Source: Mariniphaga sp. (GTDB lineage: Bacteria > Bacteroidota > Bacteroidia > Bacteroidales > Prolixibacteraceae). Taken from it: a DNA stretch of 64,000 bases. Within the stretch, counting starts at the first letter, position 1. Each line of letters starts with the position of its first letter. The stretch spans positions 17,866 to 81,865 of the forward strand of contig JAHYIT010000005.1 of assembly GCA_019429205.1 (NCBI GenBank), read 5' to 3'. The translations under genes were made by a program, and so were the position numbers. The notes beneath the pieces are model-generated. The model was not told the DNA's origin and searched no databases. It worked only from the letters and a program-made list of their open reading frames with translations. This document shows positions 1-8,008 of this stretch, one piece after another.

Positions 1-948
1 ATTGGGGAATTACTGGCGTTAATGGGTGTAATGGGCATTGTGGCCGACCTGGTTCAGGAAGCCATCCGGCTGCTTTTTAACGAACGGATTGTTGGCCGCG
101 GCTGGATTATCCTGGTGCTGGCCACAGGTTTGTACCTGCTGCTTTGGTTCGGCCAATACAAAACCTTCGAAAAAGTACTCACTTTTTTCGTCATTTTTAT
201 GGGACTTTCATTTATAGTAGTCTTTTTTATGGTCAGTCCCAACATGTCGGTCATTGCCAAAGGTTTGGTTCCCGGAATACCAGATACACCCGGCGCCATG
301 GGACTGGTGGCTGCCATTGCCGGAACCACCTGTTCGGCTGCCGTGTTCATCATGCGAAGTACCGTTGTTGCTGAAAAAGGCTGGGGCATTAAAAACCTGA
401 AAGAAGAAAAAAAGGACGCCTTCGTATCCGCTGCAATGATGTTATTTCTGAGTGGAGTAATAATGGCTGTGGCTTCCGGCACACTGCATGTTATGGGATT
501 TAAACTCGACAACACGGTGGAAATGATTCTTCTGTTTGAACCCATTGGTGGAAACGCTGCAGCATTTATCCTTATTCTGGGAATTGTGGGCGCCGGATTG
601 TCGACCATCTTCCCTATTGTGCTGATTGCTCCCTGGCTGATTGCCGACTATACCGGAAAACCGCGAAATACGCGTTCGACCCAGTCGCGGATTCTCATTT
701 TTGTGGCCATGCTATTTGCGTTTGGCACAGTGTTCCTGGAACAGCGTCCGCCGGCGCTGATGGTTTTTTCGCAGGCATTTCAGGCGGTGATTCTGCCCGC
801 AGTTGCCATTCCGATTCTATTATTGATAAACCGGTCAAAACTTATGGGTATCAACAAAGCCTCCCTGCGCGAAAATATCGGCATATTGGCTGTGGTAATT
901 TTTTCGTTCGTGACCACGTTTTTTGCTATTACTGAATTGCTGATGTAG
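1..948 (+). CDS. Nramp-like transporter, C-terminal part (5' cut by window edge)
   Basis: The frame is open to base 1, so this is the C-terminal ~315 residues of a longer integral membrane protein; Nramp proteins are usually 400-450 residues with 11-12 helices. About eight hydrophobic segments are visible, and their spacing and the pattern GTT..(S)...F....VVAEKG fit transmembrane helix 6 of the Nramp fold. Nramp family members import Mn2+, Fe2+ or related divalent metals with protons. The helix-1 DPGN signature lies outside the window. At helix 6 the usual Met-Pro-His metal motif is not present (Cys-Ser-Ala-Ala appears in its place), so the substrate may not be a transition metal. The next gene, nagB-like, follows after 131 bp on the same strand. 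Family call fairly secure, substrate unknown. Confidence 0.75.
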   Translation: MGELLALMGVMGIVADLVQEAIRLLFNERIVGRGWIILVLATGLYLLLWFGQYKTFEKVLTFFVIFMGLSFIVVFFMVSPNMSVIAKGLVPGIPDTPGAMGLVAAIAGTTCSAAVFIMRSTVVAEKGWGIKNLKEEKKDAFVSAAMMLFLSGVIMAVASGTLHVMGFKLDNTVEMILLFEPIGGNAAAFILILGIVGAGLSTIFPIVLIAPWLIADYTGKPRNTRSTQSRILIFVAMLFAFGTVFLEQRPPALMVFSQAFQAVILPAVAIPILLLINRSKLMGINKASLRENIGILAVVIFSFVTTFFAITELLM

Positions 949-1008
949 AGAGAACAGATATGAGATAATGAGATGTGAGATATGTGACAAGGGAAGGAAA
1001 CACAATTC

Positions 1009-1066
1009 CCAATACTCAATACTCTTTGTCTTGATACTAAAATCTTGATACTTGATACTTGATACT
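1009..1066. repeat. Short tandem heptamers upstream of nagB-like gene
   Basis: AATACTC occurs twice in tandem around 1011-1024. TTGATAC occurs at 1031 and then three times head-to-tail at 1045, 1052 and 1059, the last copy ending in TAAATTC. Slippage-prone non-coding DNA; no promoter function is claimed. Confidence 0.6.
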
Positions 1067-1079
1067 AAATTCTTAAAAA

Positions 1080-1844
1080 ATGAACAACACTGATTTCAAA
1101 AAAGAAAACCTCAATGTAAAAATCTTTACAACCAAAGATGAAATGGGAAAAGCCTCGGCTATTTCCGTGGCCGAAAAACTAAATGCAGCGATTTCAGAAA
1201 AAGGTTTTGCCAACCTGATTCTGGCTACCGGCGCATCGCAGTTTCAGTTTCTGGAACACCTGCAAAAGCAGGTCATCGACTGGAAAAAAATAACGGTTTT
1301 TCACCTCGATGAGTATAAGGGAATGCCGGTCACACACCCGGCCAGTTTTCGCAAGTACCTGAAGGAAAGAATCCTGGATAAGGTTCAGCCCAAACAGGTG
1401 TATTACCTTAACGGCGATGCCCCCGATGCGGAAGCCGAAGTTTTGCGCTACGAAAACCTGCTGAAAGATCACCCCATCGATATCGCCTGCATTGGTATTG
1501 GGGAAAACGGGCACATTGCCTTTAACGACCCGCCTGTGGCCGATTTTAACGACCCGAAACTGGTGAAAGTGGTGGAACTCGACGAAACCTGCCGCAAACA
1601 GCAGTTGGGAGAAGGGTGGTTTCCAACCTTCGATGATGTTCCAACCCACGCGCTTTCGCTTACCATTCCGGCCATTATGGGCTGCAAAGCCATAAGTTGC
1701 GTGGTACCCGACGAACGCAAAGCTGAAGCGGTTTTCAATACGCTGAATATGCAAATTTCAACCGCCTGCCCGGCCACCATTTTACGAACCCACCCGGATT
1801 GTGTTTTGTATCTGGATGAAGGTTCTGCTTCAAAAATTAAATAA
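1080..1844 (+). CDS. nagB: Glucosamine-6-phosphate deaminase family protein (NagB-like)
   Basis: 254 residues, the usual NagB length. NagB converts glucosamine-6-phosphate to fructose-6-phosphate and ammonia in the cytoplasm. Visible family motifs are the sugar-phosphate loop LATGAS (residues 48-53), FHLDEY (74-79, with the catalytic Asp), GIGENGHIAFND (139-150, with the active-site His) and ALSLTIPAIM near 181-190. It ends 6 bp before the large esterase gene, so the two are probably co-transcribed. The neighbouring secreted esterases and Gfo/Idh dehydrogenase suggest it acts in a polysaccharide-degradation pathway, and the substrate could be another amino- or keto-sugar phosphate. Start chosen at the first ATG, directly after the heptamer repeats. 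Confidence 0.85.
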   Translation: MNNTDFKKENLNVKIFTTKDEMGKASAISVAEKLNAAISEKGFANLILATGASQFQFLEHLQKQVIDWKKITVFHLDEYKGMPVTHPASFRKYLKERILDKVQPKQVYYLNGDAPDAEAEVLRYENLLKDHPIDIACIGIGENGHIAFNDPPVADFNDPKLVKVVELDETCRKQQLGEGWFPTFDDVPTHALSLTIPAIMGCKAISCVVPDERKAEAVFNTLNMQISTACPATILRTHPDCVLYLDEGSASKIK

Positions 1845-1850
1845 ATTACC

Positions 1851-4232
1851 ATGAAGGGAAAGCATTTCATTTTTCCAGGAAAAACAACACCTTTTGTTAT
1901 CGCTTTTTTAATGCTGACTTCGTTTGGTTTTGCCCAAAGGAACATCCTAAAGCAGACGGCATCAAACGAGGAAAAACAAAAGGCCAGTCTGAAATTGATT
2001 CTGAAGGTGTTACCACCCGACCAACTCAACGAAAACAGTGCGTTCGACGACCGGGGCAGGCTTTCGTTTTTGGACCGGACTTTTACCGACTGGCTGGAAC
2101 GCACCGGTGAACTGCCTCCCGATTTCGACCGGATGCCTTCGCTGCCTTTCCTGCCCAATCCGCTGATTATTGATGAATGCGGAAAAAACATTCCGGTGAA
2201 AACTCCGAAACAATGGCAGGAAAAACGGGATTGGATGAAAGAGCAACTTCAGCATTACATTTCCGGAACATTTCCACCGGCACCCGACAATCTGAAGGCA
2301 GAAATTCTGAGCGAGAAAATGGATGGGAAAGTCCGGCTGCAAACAGTGGAACTTTCATTCGGACCGGAATACCAGGCAAAACTAACGCTCGAAGTGATGA
2401 TTCCTCCTGGCGAAGGTCCGTTACCGGTTTTCCTCACGCAGTGGAACCACCGCGAATGGGCGCAGGTGGCCGTACGACGCGGTTACATTGGTTGCATTTA
2501 TGCCGGCGCCGATTCAAAAGACGACACCGAAAAATATGCTGAAATCTGGGCCGGGGAATACGACTGGACCCGTCTCATGCGCAGAGCATGGGGAGCTTCA
2601 CGGGCTATTGACTATTTATTCACTTTACCCGAAGTGGACAAGGAAAAAATTGCATTGACCGGGCACTCCCGCAACGGGAAAACGTCGCTGATGGCAGCAG
2701 CTTTCGATGAACGGATAACAGCCTGCATTCCCAGCAGTGGCGGCACAGGCGCTGAAGTTCCGTGGCGTTACACTTCGTTCAATTACGACATCGAAGACAT
2801 CGCACTGCTCGCCAGTGCGCGGCCCTCGTGGCTGCATCCGCGACTGCGGTTTTTTATTGGCAACGAACATAAACTTCCCATTGACCAGAACTCGTTTATG
2901 GCGTTGATTGCCCCCCGCGGACTCATGCTGAGCACCGCACTGACTGAAGGCGCCAGCAACATCTGGGCCATTGAACAGGCGTACCATGCCAGCCGAAAAG
3001 TGTATGATTTCCTTGGAGCAAAAAATAACATTGGTATGCGCACCCGTTACGGCGAACACGGGGTGAGTGCACGGGAAATGGAGTTATATATTGATTTTTT
3101 CGATTATGTTTTTAAGCGAAGTGACTATCCTCCCGAAAACCGGTTATACACTTCTTATTCCTTTGAAGAATGGACTCATCTGAGTGGCGAAAAGGTAAAT
3201 CCGCTCTCTTACCCTGAAAAAACTGAAAACACACTAAGTGTCAATTCAGTAACCGAATGGAAAAACAAAAAAAGCGAAATTCTGAAACAAATTAACTGGG
3301 TACTTGGCGACGAGCCTCCGGGAGTAACCAATCCGGGACCGGGGAGTTTGCAAAGGGCAGGTCGCGGAGAAGACAGCTTTGGCACATTTCTGAACCGCCC
3401 GCGTGCACATGAAAAAATGGGTGTGATGCCCGTAAGTCCTTACAACGGTTTTGGCGACCAGTTATTCGGATACCTTTATTATCCGCTGAACGATGAAGGG
3501 AAAATGAAAAGCAACAATCTGCCGGTAGTTATTTATTTGCATGAATACGACTATTCCAAAGGGTTTAACTCTTATCACCGGATTGAGTCGCTGCTGCAGG
3601 AATTAACAGAACAGGGATTTGCCGTATTTACCTACGACATGCTGGGTTTCGGTAACCGGATTGAGGAAGCCACCTGTTTTTACGAACGCTATCCCCGCTG
3701 GTCGAAACTGGGGAAAATGGTAACCGACACCAAAGGAGCTGTGGATGCGCTGGCAAACTTCGATTTTATAGACAAAGAGCGAATTATTGTGGCCGGTTAT
3801 TCGCTGGGAGCCACTGTGGGATTGTACGCGGCAGCCACCGACGAGCGAATTGCCGGTGTGGTTTCGGTAGCAGGGTTCACGCCTATGCGAACCAATACGT
3901 TGGACCGCGGAACCGAAGGAATTCTGACTTACTCACATCTGCACGGATTGTTGCCGAGGCTGGGATTTTTTGCAGGAAATGAATCGCACATTCCGGTGGA
4001 TTTTAATGAAATAATAGCTGTCATTGCACCACGACCAGTTCTGCTAATTGCACCTGAATTCGACAAAGATGCCCATTTGCAGGACATCAAAACAGCGGTA
4101 AACGAAGCAGAACGGGTTTACACACTGTTTGAAAAACCGGAAAACATTCAACTGCAAGTCCCGTGGGATATTAACCGGTTTTCACCCGAAATGAGAGAAA
4201 CAGTGTATGAATGGTTAAGCCGGAAGTTCTGA
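1851..4232 (+). CDS. Secreted two-domain alpha/beta-hydrolase esterase (CE15-like + DLH/acetyl-xylan-esterase-like)
   Basis: 793 residues with a Sec signal peptide (about 1-29, ending in FGFAQ). Two alpha/beta-hydrolase domains lie in tandem. The first has the nucleophile elbow G-H-S-R-N-G-K at 271-277, close to the GxSRxGK motif of CE15 glucuronoyl esterases, and a likely catalytic His in GEHG at 403. The second has G-Y-S-L-G at 649-653 in a dienelactone-hydrolase/acetyl-xylan-esterase-like context, followed by an APRPVLL strand. Near the C-terminus, where related hydrolases often carry His-Asp/Phe before PEMR, this protein reads Asn-Arg-Phe, so the second site may be altered. Probable role: removing ester-linked decorations (uronoyl or acetyl) from plant or algal polysaccharide in the periplasm. 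Domain assignment is by motif; substrate is inference. Confidence 0.8.
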   Translation: MKGKHFIFPGKTTPFVIAFLMLTSFGFAQRNILKQTASNEEKQKASLKLILKVLPPDQLNENSAFDDRGRLSFLDRTFTDWLERTGELPPDFDRMPSLPFLPNPLIIDECGKNIPVKTPKQWQEKRDWMKEQLQHYISGTFPPAPDNLKAEILSEKMDGKVRLQTVELSFGPEYQAKLTLEVMIPPGEGPLPVFLTQWNHREWAQVAVRRGYIGCIYAGADSKDDTEKYAEIWAGEYDWTRLMRRAWGASRAIDYLFTLPEVDKEKIALTGHSRNGKTSLMAAAFDERITACIPSSGGTGAEVPWRYTSFNYDIEDIALLASARPSWLHPRLRFFIGNEHKLPIDQNSFMALIAPRGLMLSTALTEGASNIWAIEQAYHASRKVYDFLGAKNNIGMRTRYGEHGVSAREMELYIDFFDYVFKRSDYPPENRLYTSYSFEEWTHLSGEKVNPLSYPEKTENTLSVNSVTEWKNKKSEILKQINWVLGDEPPGVTNPGPGSLQRAGRGEDSFGTFLNRPRAHEKMGVMPVSPYNGFGDQLFGYLYYPLNDEGKMKSNNLPVVIYLHEYDYSKGFNSYHRIESLLQELTEQGFAVFTYDMLGFGNRIEEATCFYERYPRWSKLGKMVTDTKGAVDALANFDFIDKERIIVAGYSLGATVGLYAAATDERIAGVVSVAGFTPMRTNTLDRGTEGILTYSHLHGLLPRLGFFAGNESHIPVDFNEIIAVIAPRPVLLIAPEFDKDAHLQDIKTAVNEAERVYTLFEKPENIQLQVPWDINRFSPEMRETVYEWLSRKF

Positions 4233-4389
4233 GAGTGTACAACAAATTCCACAGGAAAATCATATTATTCAAGAGAAAAAAGGTGCAGCGCACCCAAATA
4301 TTTGTAGTATCTGATAGAAATGGGATAAGTGGGTTGTTTTTCATATTTTTAGGGCAAAGCAAAGTACAATTCGAATAAAATATTAAAAA

Positions 4390-5433
4390 ATGAAAACCTG
4401 GAAAATAGGAATTATCGGAACCGGCATGATAGCTGATTTTCATGCGCAGGCTGTTCAGTCGCTGCCCAACGCGCAGTTGGCCGGCTTTTGCAACATCAGG
4501 CCTGAAAAGGCGAAAAAAATGGCGGAAAAGTTTAAAGTGAAGCATTGGGAAAATTATCAAAGTATGTTAGAATCGGCTGATGTGGATATGGTGATGATTG
4601 CCACACCCAGCGGGGCTCACGAAGAACCGGTTGTTGAAGCAGCCAAACAGGGGAAACACGTACTGTGTGAAAAACCGATAGAAATTCAGCTCGACCGCAT
4701 CGACCGGATGATTGAAGCACATAAAAAAGCGGGAACCTGGCTGGGTGGAATTTTCAACTTCAGGTACAACGAAACCACGCAAATCATTAAAAAAGCCATC
4801 GATGAAAACCGGTTGGGTACAATTACCTATGCCGCAGTGCACGTGCCGTGGTGGCGCAACGATGCCTATTATGAAGGCTGGCACGGCACCTGGGAACTCG
4901 ATGGCGGTGGTGCGTTAATGAACCAATCCATTCACATGGTGGACCTGCTTCTGCACATGATGGGGCCGGTTGAACGGCTGGGCGCATTTACTTCGCACCT
5001 GGGGCATCCGCAAATTGAGGCGGAAGATACGGCTGTAAGTGTTCTTCAGTTTAAAAACAAAGCCCTTGGCGTTATTTACGGAACTACTGCTTCTTTCCCC
5101 GGACAGTTTCGCCGGCTGGAAATTACCGGCACAAAGGGCAGCATTGTTCTGGTGGAAAACAGTCTGCAGGTGTGGCAGTTTTCCGAAATGAAGAAAGAAG
5201 ATGCCAAAATTATTCAGAAGTACGGTGCCATTGAAGGTGGCGGCGGAGTGGCCGACCCGGCAGCCATGACATACGAAAATCATGCGAAAAACCTCGCTGC
5301 GTTTATTCAGGCCATAGAAGAAAACCGACCGTTTGAAATTAATGGTGAAGAAGCCCGGAAATCGGTGGCATTAATTCTCGATATTTACCAATCGGCCAAA
5401 ACGTTTTCGATGGTTTTATCAAAAACGAGATAA
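4390..5433 (+). CDS. Gfo/Idh/MocA family NAD(P)-dependent oxidoreductase
   Basis: 347 residues, normal for the family. The N-terminal Rossmann fold begins with GIIGTGMIADFHA (residues 7-19), and the signature Cys-Glu-Lys-Pro sits at 93-96, where the Lys is the usual catalytic residue. The C-terminal part is the alpha/beta substrate domain (GGGALMNQSIHMVDLL). Such enzymes oxidise or reduce sugars, inositols and uronic acids in the cytoplasm with NAD(P). It sits between two esterase genes on the same strand, 157 bp after the first and 87 bp before the second, which points to a role in catabolism of the sugar released. There is no signal peptide, so it is cytoplasmic, unlike its neighbours. Confidence 0.88.
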   Translation: MKTWKIGIIGTGMIADFHAQAVQSLPNAQLAGFCNIRPEKAKKMAEKFKVKHWENYQSMLESADVDMVMIATPSGAHEEPVVEAAKQGKHVLCEKPIEIQLDRIDRMIEAHKKAGTWLGGIFNFRYNETTQIIKKAIDENRLGTITYAAVHVPWWRNDAYYEGWHGTWELDGGGALMNQSIHMVDLLLHMMGPVERLGAFTSHLGHPQIEAEDTAVSVLQFKNKALGVIYGTTASFPGQFRRLEITGTKGSIVLVENSLQVWQFSEMKKEDAKIIQKYGAIEGGGGVADPAAMTYENHAKNLAAFIQAIEENRPFEINGEEARKSVALILDIYQSAKTFSMVLSKTR

Positions 5434-5450
5434 ATTTTTTATGTATTTAA

Positions 5451-5482
5451 GTTGGCAAATTGCAATTGGCAGTTGGCAAATT
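5451..5482. repeat. Direct repeat GTTGGCAAATT upstream of esterase gene
   Basis: GTTGGCAAATT occurs at 5451-5461 and again at 5472-5482, with the related GCAATTGGCA between them. Non-coding, 39 bp before the next start codon; function unknown. Confidence 0.5.
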
Positions 5483-5520
5483 ATATTATCCAGTGCGCAG
5501 TATAAAAAAAGATTAAGAAC

Positions 5521-6714
5521 ATGAAAAAACAAAAAATTATCTCTCTCATCTTGATATTCTTTTTCTCACTCCAAATGGGTTACGCCCAAAACTACGACGA
5601 ATCGAAAGTGGGTGAATATCAGCTCCCGGAGCTGTTGGTCACTGAAAGCGGGCAAACTATTTCAACTTCGGAACATTGGGAAACTCTGCGCCGCCCTGAA
5701 ATCCTCAAACTTTTTGAAAATCACGTTTACGGTCAGGTTCCCAAAGATTTCGACGACATCAAATTCAAGATTACAAAACAGGATAAAAAGGCCATGGACG
5801 GAAAAGCCACCTTGAAGGAAGTAGCCATTTCCGTCACGCGAAATAATAAATCGGTGACCATAAACCTGCTGATGTTCACGCCCAACAAAGTAAAAAAACC
5901 GGTTCCGATGTTTTTGGTTATCAATCACCGGGGACTTAAAACCATGGATGTTACCCGCCAAAACAAAGACGGGTTCTGGCCGGCAGAGAAGGTGATTGAA
6001 GCCGGTTACGGCATTTCCGGGTTCGATGTAATTGATGTTTCACCCGACGATAAGGTGAAGTTTACCGAAGGAATTCTGAACCAGCTCTATCCGGAACAAT
6101 TGAAAATGGACAACGGAATGCGGGGTTTGGGCGCCTGGGCCTGGGGCGCTGCCCGTGCCATCGACTATTTCGAAAAAGACAAATCGGTGGATGCCACAAA
6201 AATTATTTCAGTGGGACACTCGCGCGGAGGTAAATCTTCGCTGTGGTTTGGCGCGCAGGATGAACGGGTAGCCATTACCATTTCCAACGAATCGGGAAAC
6301 TCCGGGGCTTCCCTTTCGCGCAGGAATTTCGGGGAAACGGTGGACCGGATCACTACCAACTTTCCTTACTGGTTTTGCCCCAATTATCGCCAATATGCGA
6401 ACAATGAAGATAATCTGCCGGTTGACCAGCACATGCTGATTGCCCTCATCGCCCCACGTGCCGTTTACGTGGCCAGCGCCGCCGAAGATTTGTGGGCCGA
6501 CCCCAAAGGGCAGTACCTGGGATTAAAAGAGGCGCAGCCCGTTTTCAAACTGTATGGAATTGAAACCGACCTGCATGAGGAAATGCCGATAGTAAACGAA
6601 CAAGTAATCCTTAAGCACATGGGTTTTCATAACCGCGAAGGCAAACATAACATGACGCCATACGACTGGCAGCAGTTTATAAAATTTGCTGATGCGTATT
6701 TTAAAAAGCAATAA
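5521..6714 (+). CDS. Secreted CE15-like glucuronoyl esterase / acetyl-xylan-esterase-related hydrolase
   Basis: 397 residues with an N-terminal signal peptide (1-23, ending in GYAQ). It is a single alpha/beta-hydrolase domain with the nucleophile elbow V-G-H-S-R-G-G-K at 231-238 (Ser234), matching the GxSRxGK motif of CE15. A C-terminal E-G-K-H-N motif (His376), followed by an aromatic-rich helix, has the position of the catalytic His. CE15 enzymes cleave the ester between lignin alcohols and 4-O-methyl-glucuronic acid of glucuronoxylan; several bacterial members act on other uronate esters. It is 11 bp upstream of another esterase and so very likely in one operon. The CE15-type fold is well supported, exact substrate is not. 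Confidence 0.82.
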   Translation: MKKQKIISLILIFFFSLQMGYAQNYDESKVGEYQLPELLVTESGQTISTSEHWETLRRPEILKLFENHVYGQVPKDFDDIKFKITKQDKKAMDGKATLKEVAISVTRNNKSVTINLLMFTPNKVKKPVPMFLVINHRGLKTMDVTRQNKDGFWPAEKVIEAGYGISGFDVIDVSPDDKVKFTEGILNQLYPEQLKMDNGMRGLGAWAWGAARAIDYFEKDKSVDATKIISVGHSRGGKSSLWFGAQDERVAITISNESGNSGASLSRRNFGETVDRITTNFPYWFCPNYRQYANNEDNLPVDQHMLIALIAPRAVYVASAAEDLWADPKGQYLGLKEAQPVFKLYGIETDLHEEMPIVNEQVILKHMGFHNREGKHNMTPYDWQQFIKFADAYFKKQ

Positions 6715-6725
6715 AATTCAGAACA

Positions 6726-7871
6726 ATGAAGTTTTTCCTGTTTTCCATACTTTTCATTTTTGGTGTTCATACTGCGAAAGTGTTTTCACAGGACATTGAA
6801 AACCGGAGCAAAGAAAATTTGTGGAAACAAATTGAACCTTACTTTTCTCCTCCTGAAGAATTTCAGAATGAATTTGGGGAATTTCGTTCTCCATTGAAGT
6901 TTGACAACGGAAAAACGGTTCATTCTGCCGACGACTGGAAACAACGACGCGAAGAAATCCTCAGTCGCTGGCACGAATTGATGGGCGAATGGCCAGACCT
7001 GATTACCAACCAGACGTTTGAAGTTCTTGAAACCACAAAAAGAGAAAACTTCACCCAACACAAAGTGCGGTTTCGGTGGCTTCCAAACGAAACGACCGAA
7101 GGGTACCTTTTAATTCCGGACCGAGAAGGGAAAAAGCCGGCTGTAATCACCGTTTTTTACGAACCTGAAACAGCCATCGGACGGGGAAAACCGTACCGCG
7201 ATTTTGCCTGCCAGCTTGCCAAACGCGGATTTGTGACTTTATCCATCGGCACAACCGAAGCCACCGAAGCAAAAACCTATTCGCTCTATTATCCGTCCAT
7301 CGAAAATGCAGAAGTTCAACCCTTGTCCATGCTGGCGTATGCAGCCGCAAACACCTGGCATGTGTTGGCTAAAGTGGAAGAAGTAGATTCCACCCGCATC
7401 GGAATCACCGGGCATTCGTTTGGCGGAAAATGGGCCATGTTTGCCTCCTGCCTTTACGAAAAGTTTGCTTGTGCCGTTTGGTCCGACCCGGGAATCGTGT
7501 TTGATGAAACCAAAGAATCCGCCGTAAACTACTGGGAACCATGGTATCTGGGATATTACCCGCCTCCGTGGAACGACATCTGGCGAAAAACAGGCATGAC
7601 AGAAAATGCAAAAGGCCTTTATCCAAAGTTGGTCAAAAAAGGCTACGACCTCCATGAACTTCACGCCCTGATGGCTCCACGACCGTTCCTGGTTTCGGGA
7701 GGTTCATCCGATCCGCCCGAGCGGTGGAAAGCGTTAAACCACACCATTGCCGTCAATAAGCTTCTCGGTTACCGCAACCGGGTTGCCATGACCAACCGTG
7801 CGGAACACTCCCCCAACGAGGAATCGAATGAACAGATTTACAGGTTTTTTGAATATTTTTTGGGAGATTGA
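6726..7871 (+). CDS. Secreted alpha/beta hydrolase (esterase, dienelactone-hydrolase-like)
   Basis: 381 residues with a signal peptide (about 1-21, ending VFSQ). The catalytic elbow G-H-S-F-G-G-K is at 229-235 (Ser231). A likely acid lies in GGSSDPPERW and a candidate His at 361 in R-A-E-H-S, which completes a plausible triad. The sequence is distinct from the two upstream esterases (Phe replaces Arg after the serine), so it may cleave a different ester such as acetyl. It closes the three-esterase run and is followed by a 137-bp gap. Periplasmic location and esterase activity are inferred from signal peptide and fold motifs. Confidence 0.75.
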   Translation: MKFFLFSILFIFGVHTAKVFSQDIENRSKENLWKQIEPYFSPPEEFQNEFGEFRSPLKFDNGKTVHSADDWKQRREEILSRWHELMGEWPDLITNQTFEVLETTKRENFTQHKVRFRWLPNETTEGYLLIPDREGKKPAVITVFYEPETAIGRGKPYRDFACQLAKRGFVTLSIGTTEATEAKTYSLYYPSIENAEVQPLSMLAYAAANTWHVLAKVEEVDSTRIGITGHSFGGKWAMFASCLYEKFACAVWSDPGIVFDETKESAVNYWEPWYLGYYPPPWNDIWRKTGMTENAKGLYPKLVKKGYDLHELHALMAPRPFLVSGGSSDPPERWKALNHTIAVNKLLGYRNRVAMTNRAEHSPNEESNEQIYRFFEYFLGD

Positions 7872-7953
7872 ATAAAAATATTCCACCAGAGAAAGACTGG
7901 AAAAAAATTAGTTAACAAAACCAGATAACCAAAAAATTATCACAATATTTTTG

Positions 7954-7999
7954 TTTTACTCAATACATTGAGTAATTTTACTCAGTGTATTGAGTAAAA
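7954..7999 (+). promoter_or_regulatory. Tandem palindromes directly upstream of DUF4143 ATPase gene
   Basis: Two near-perfect dyads stand head-to-tail at a 22-bp pitch: ACTCAATACATTGAGT (7958-7973) and ACTCAGTGTATTGAGT (7980-7995), each flanked by TTTT on the left and AA on the right. Each half-site is ACTCA.T / A.TGAGT, and the two dyads together also form a larger near-palindrome. The second ends about 10 bp before the ATG at 8009. The arrangement looks like an operator for a dimeric regulator or an RNA hairpin covering the start region; function is inference. Confidence 0.7.
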
Positions 8000-8008
8000 T
8001 AACAAAAT

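Noticed and set aside
54..608. Minus-strand frame of 184 codons opposite the Nramp-like gene
   Set aside because: It lies entirely on the complement of a well-supported membrane protein and has no coherent domain; it is a shadow of codon bias.
5451..5482. Operator upstream of the CE15-like esterase
   Set aside because: It is a direct, not inverted, repeat in low-complexity DNA similar to the heptamer tract at 1009-1066; no regulatory claim is justified.
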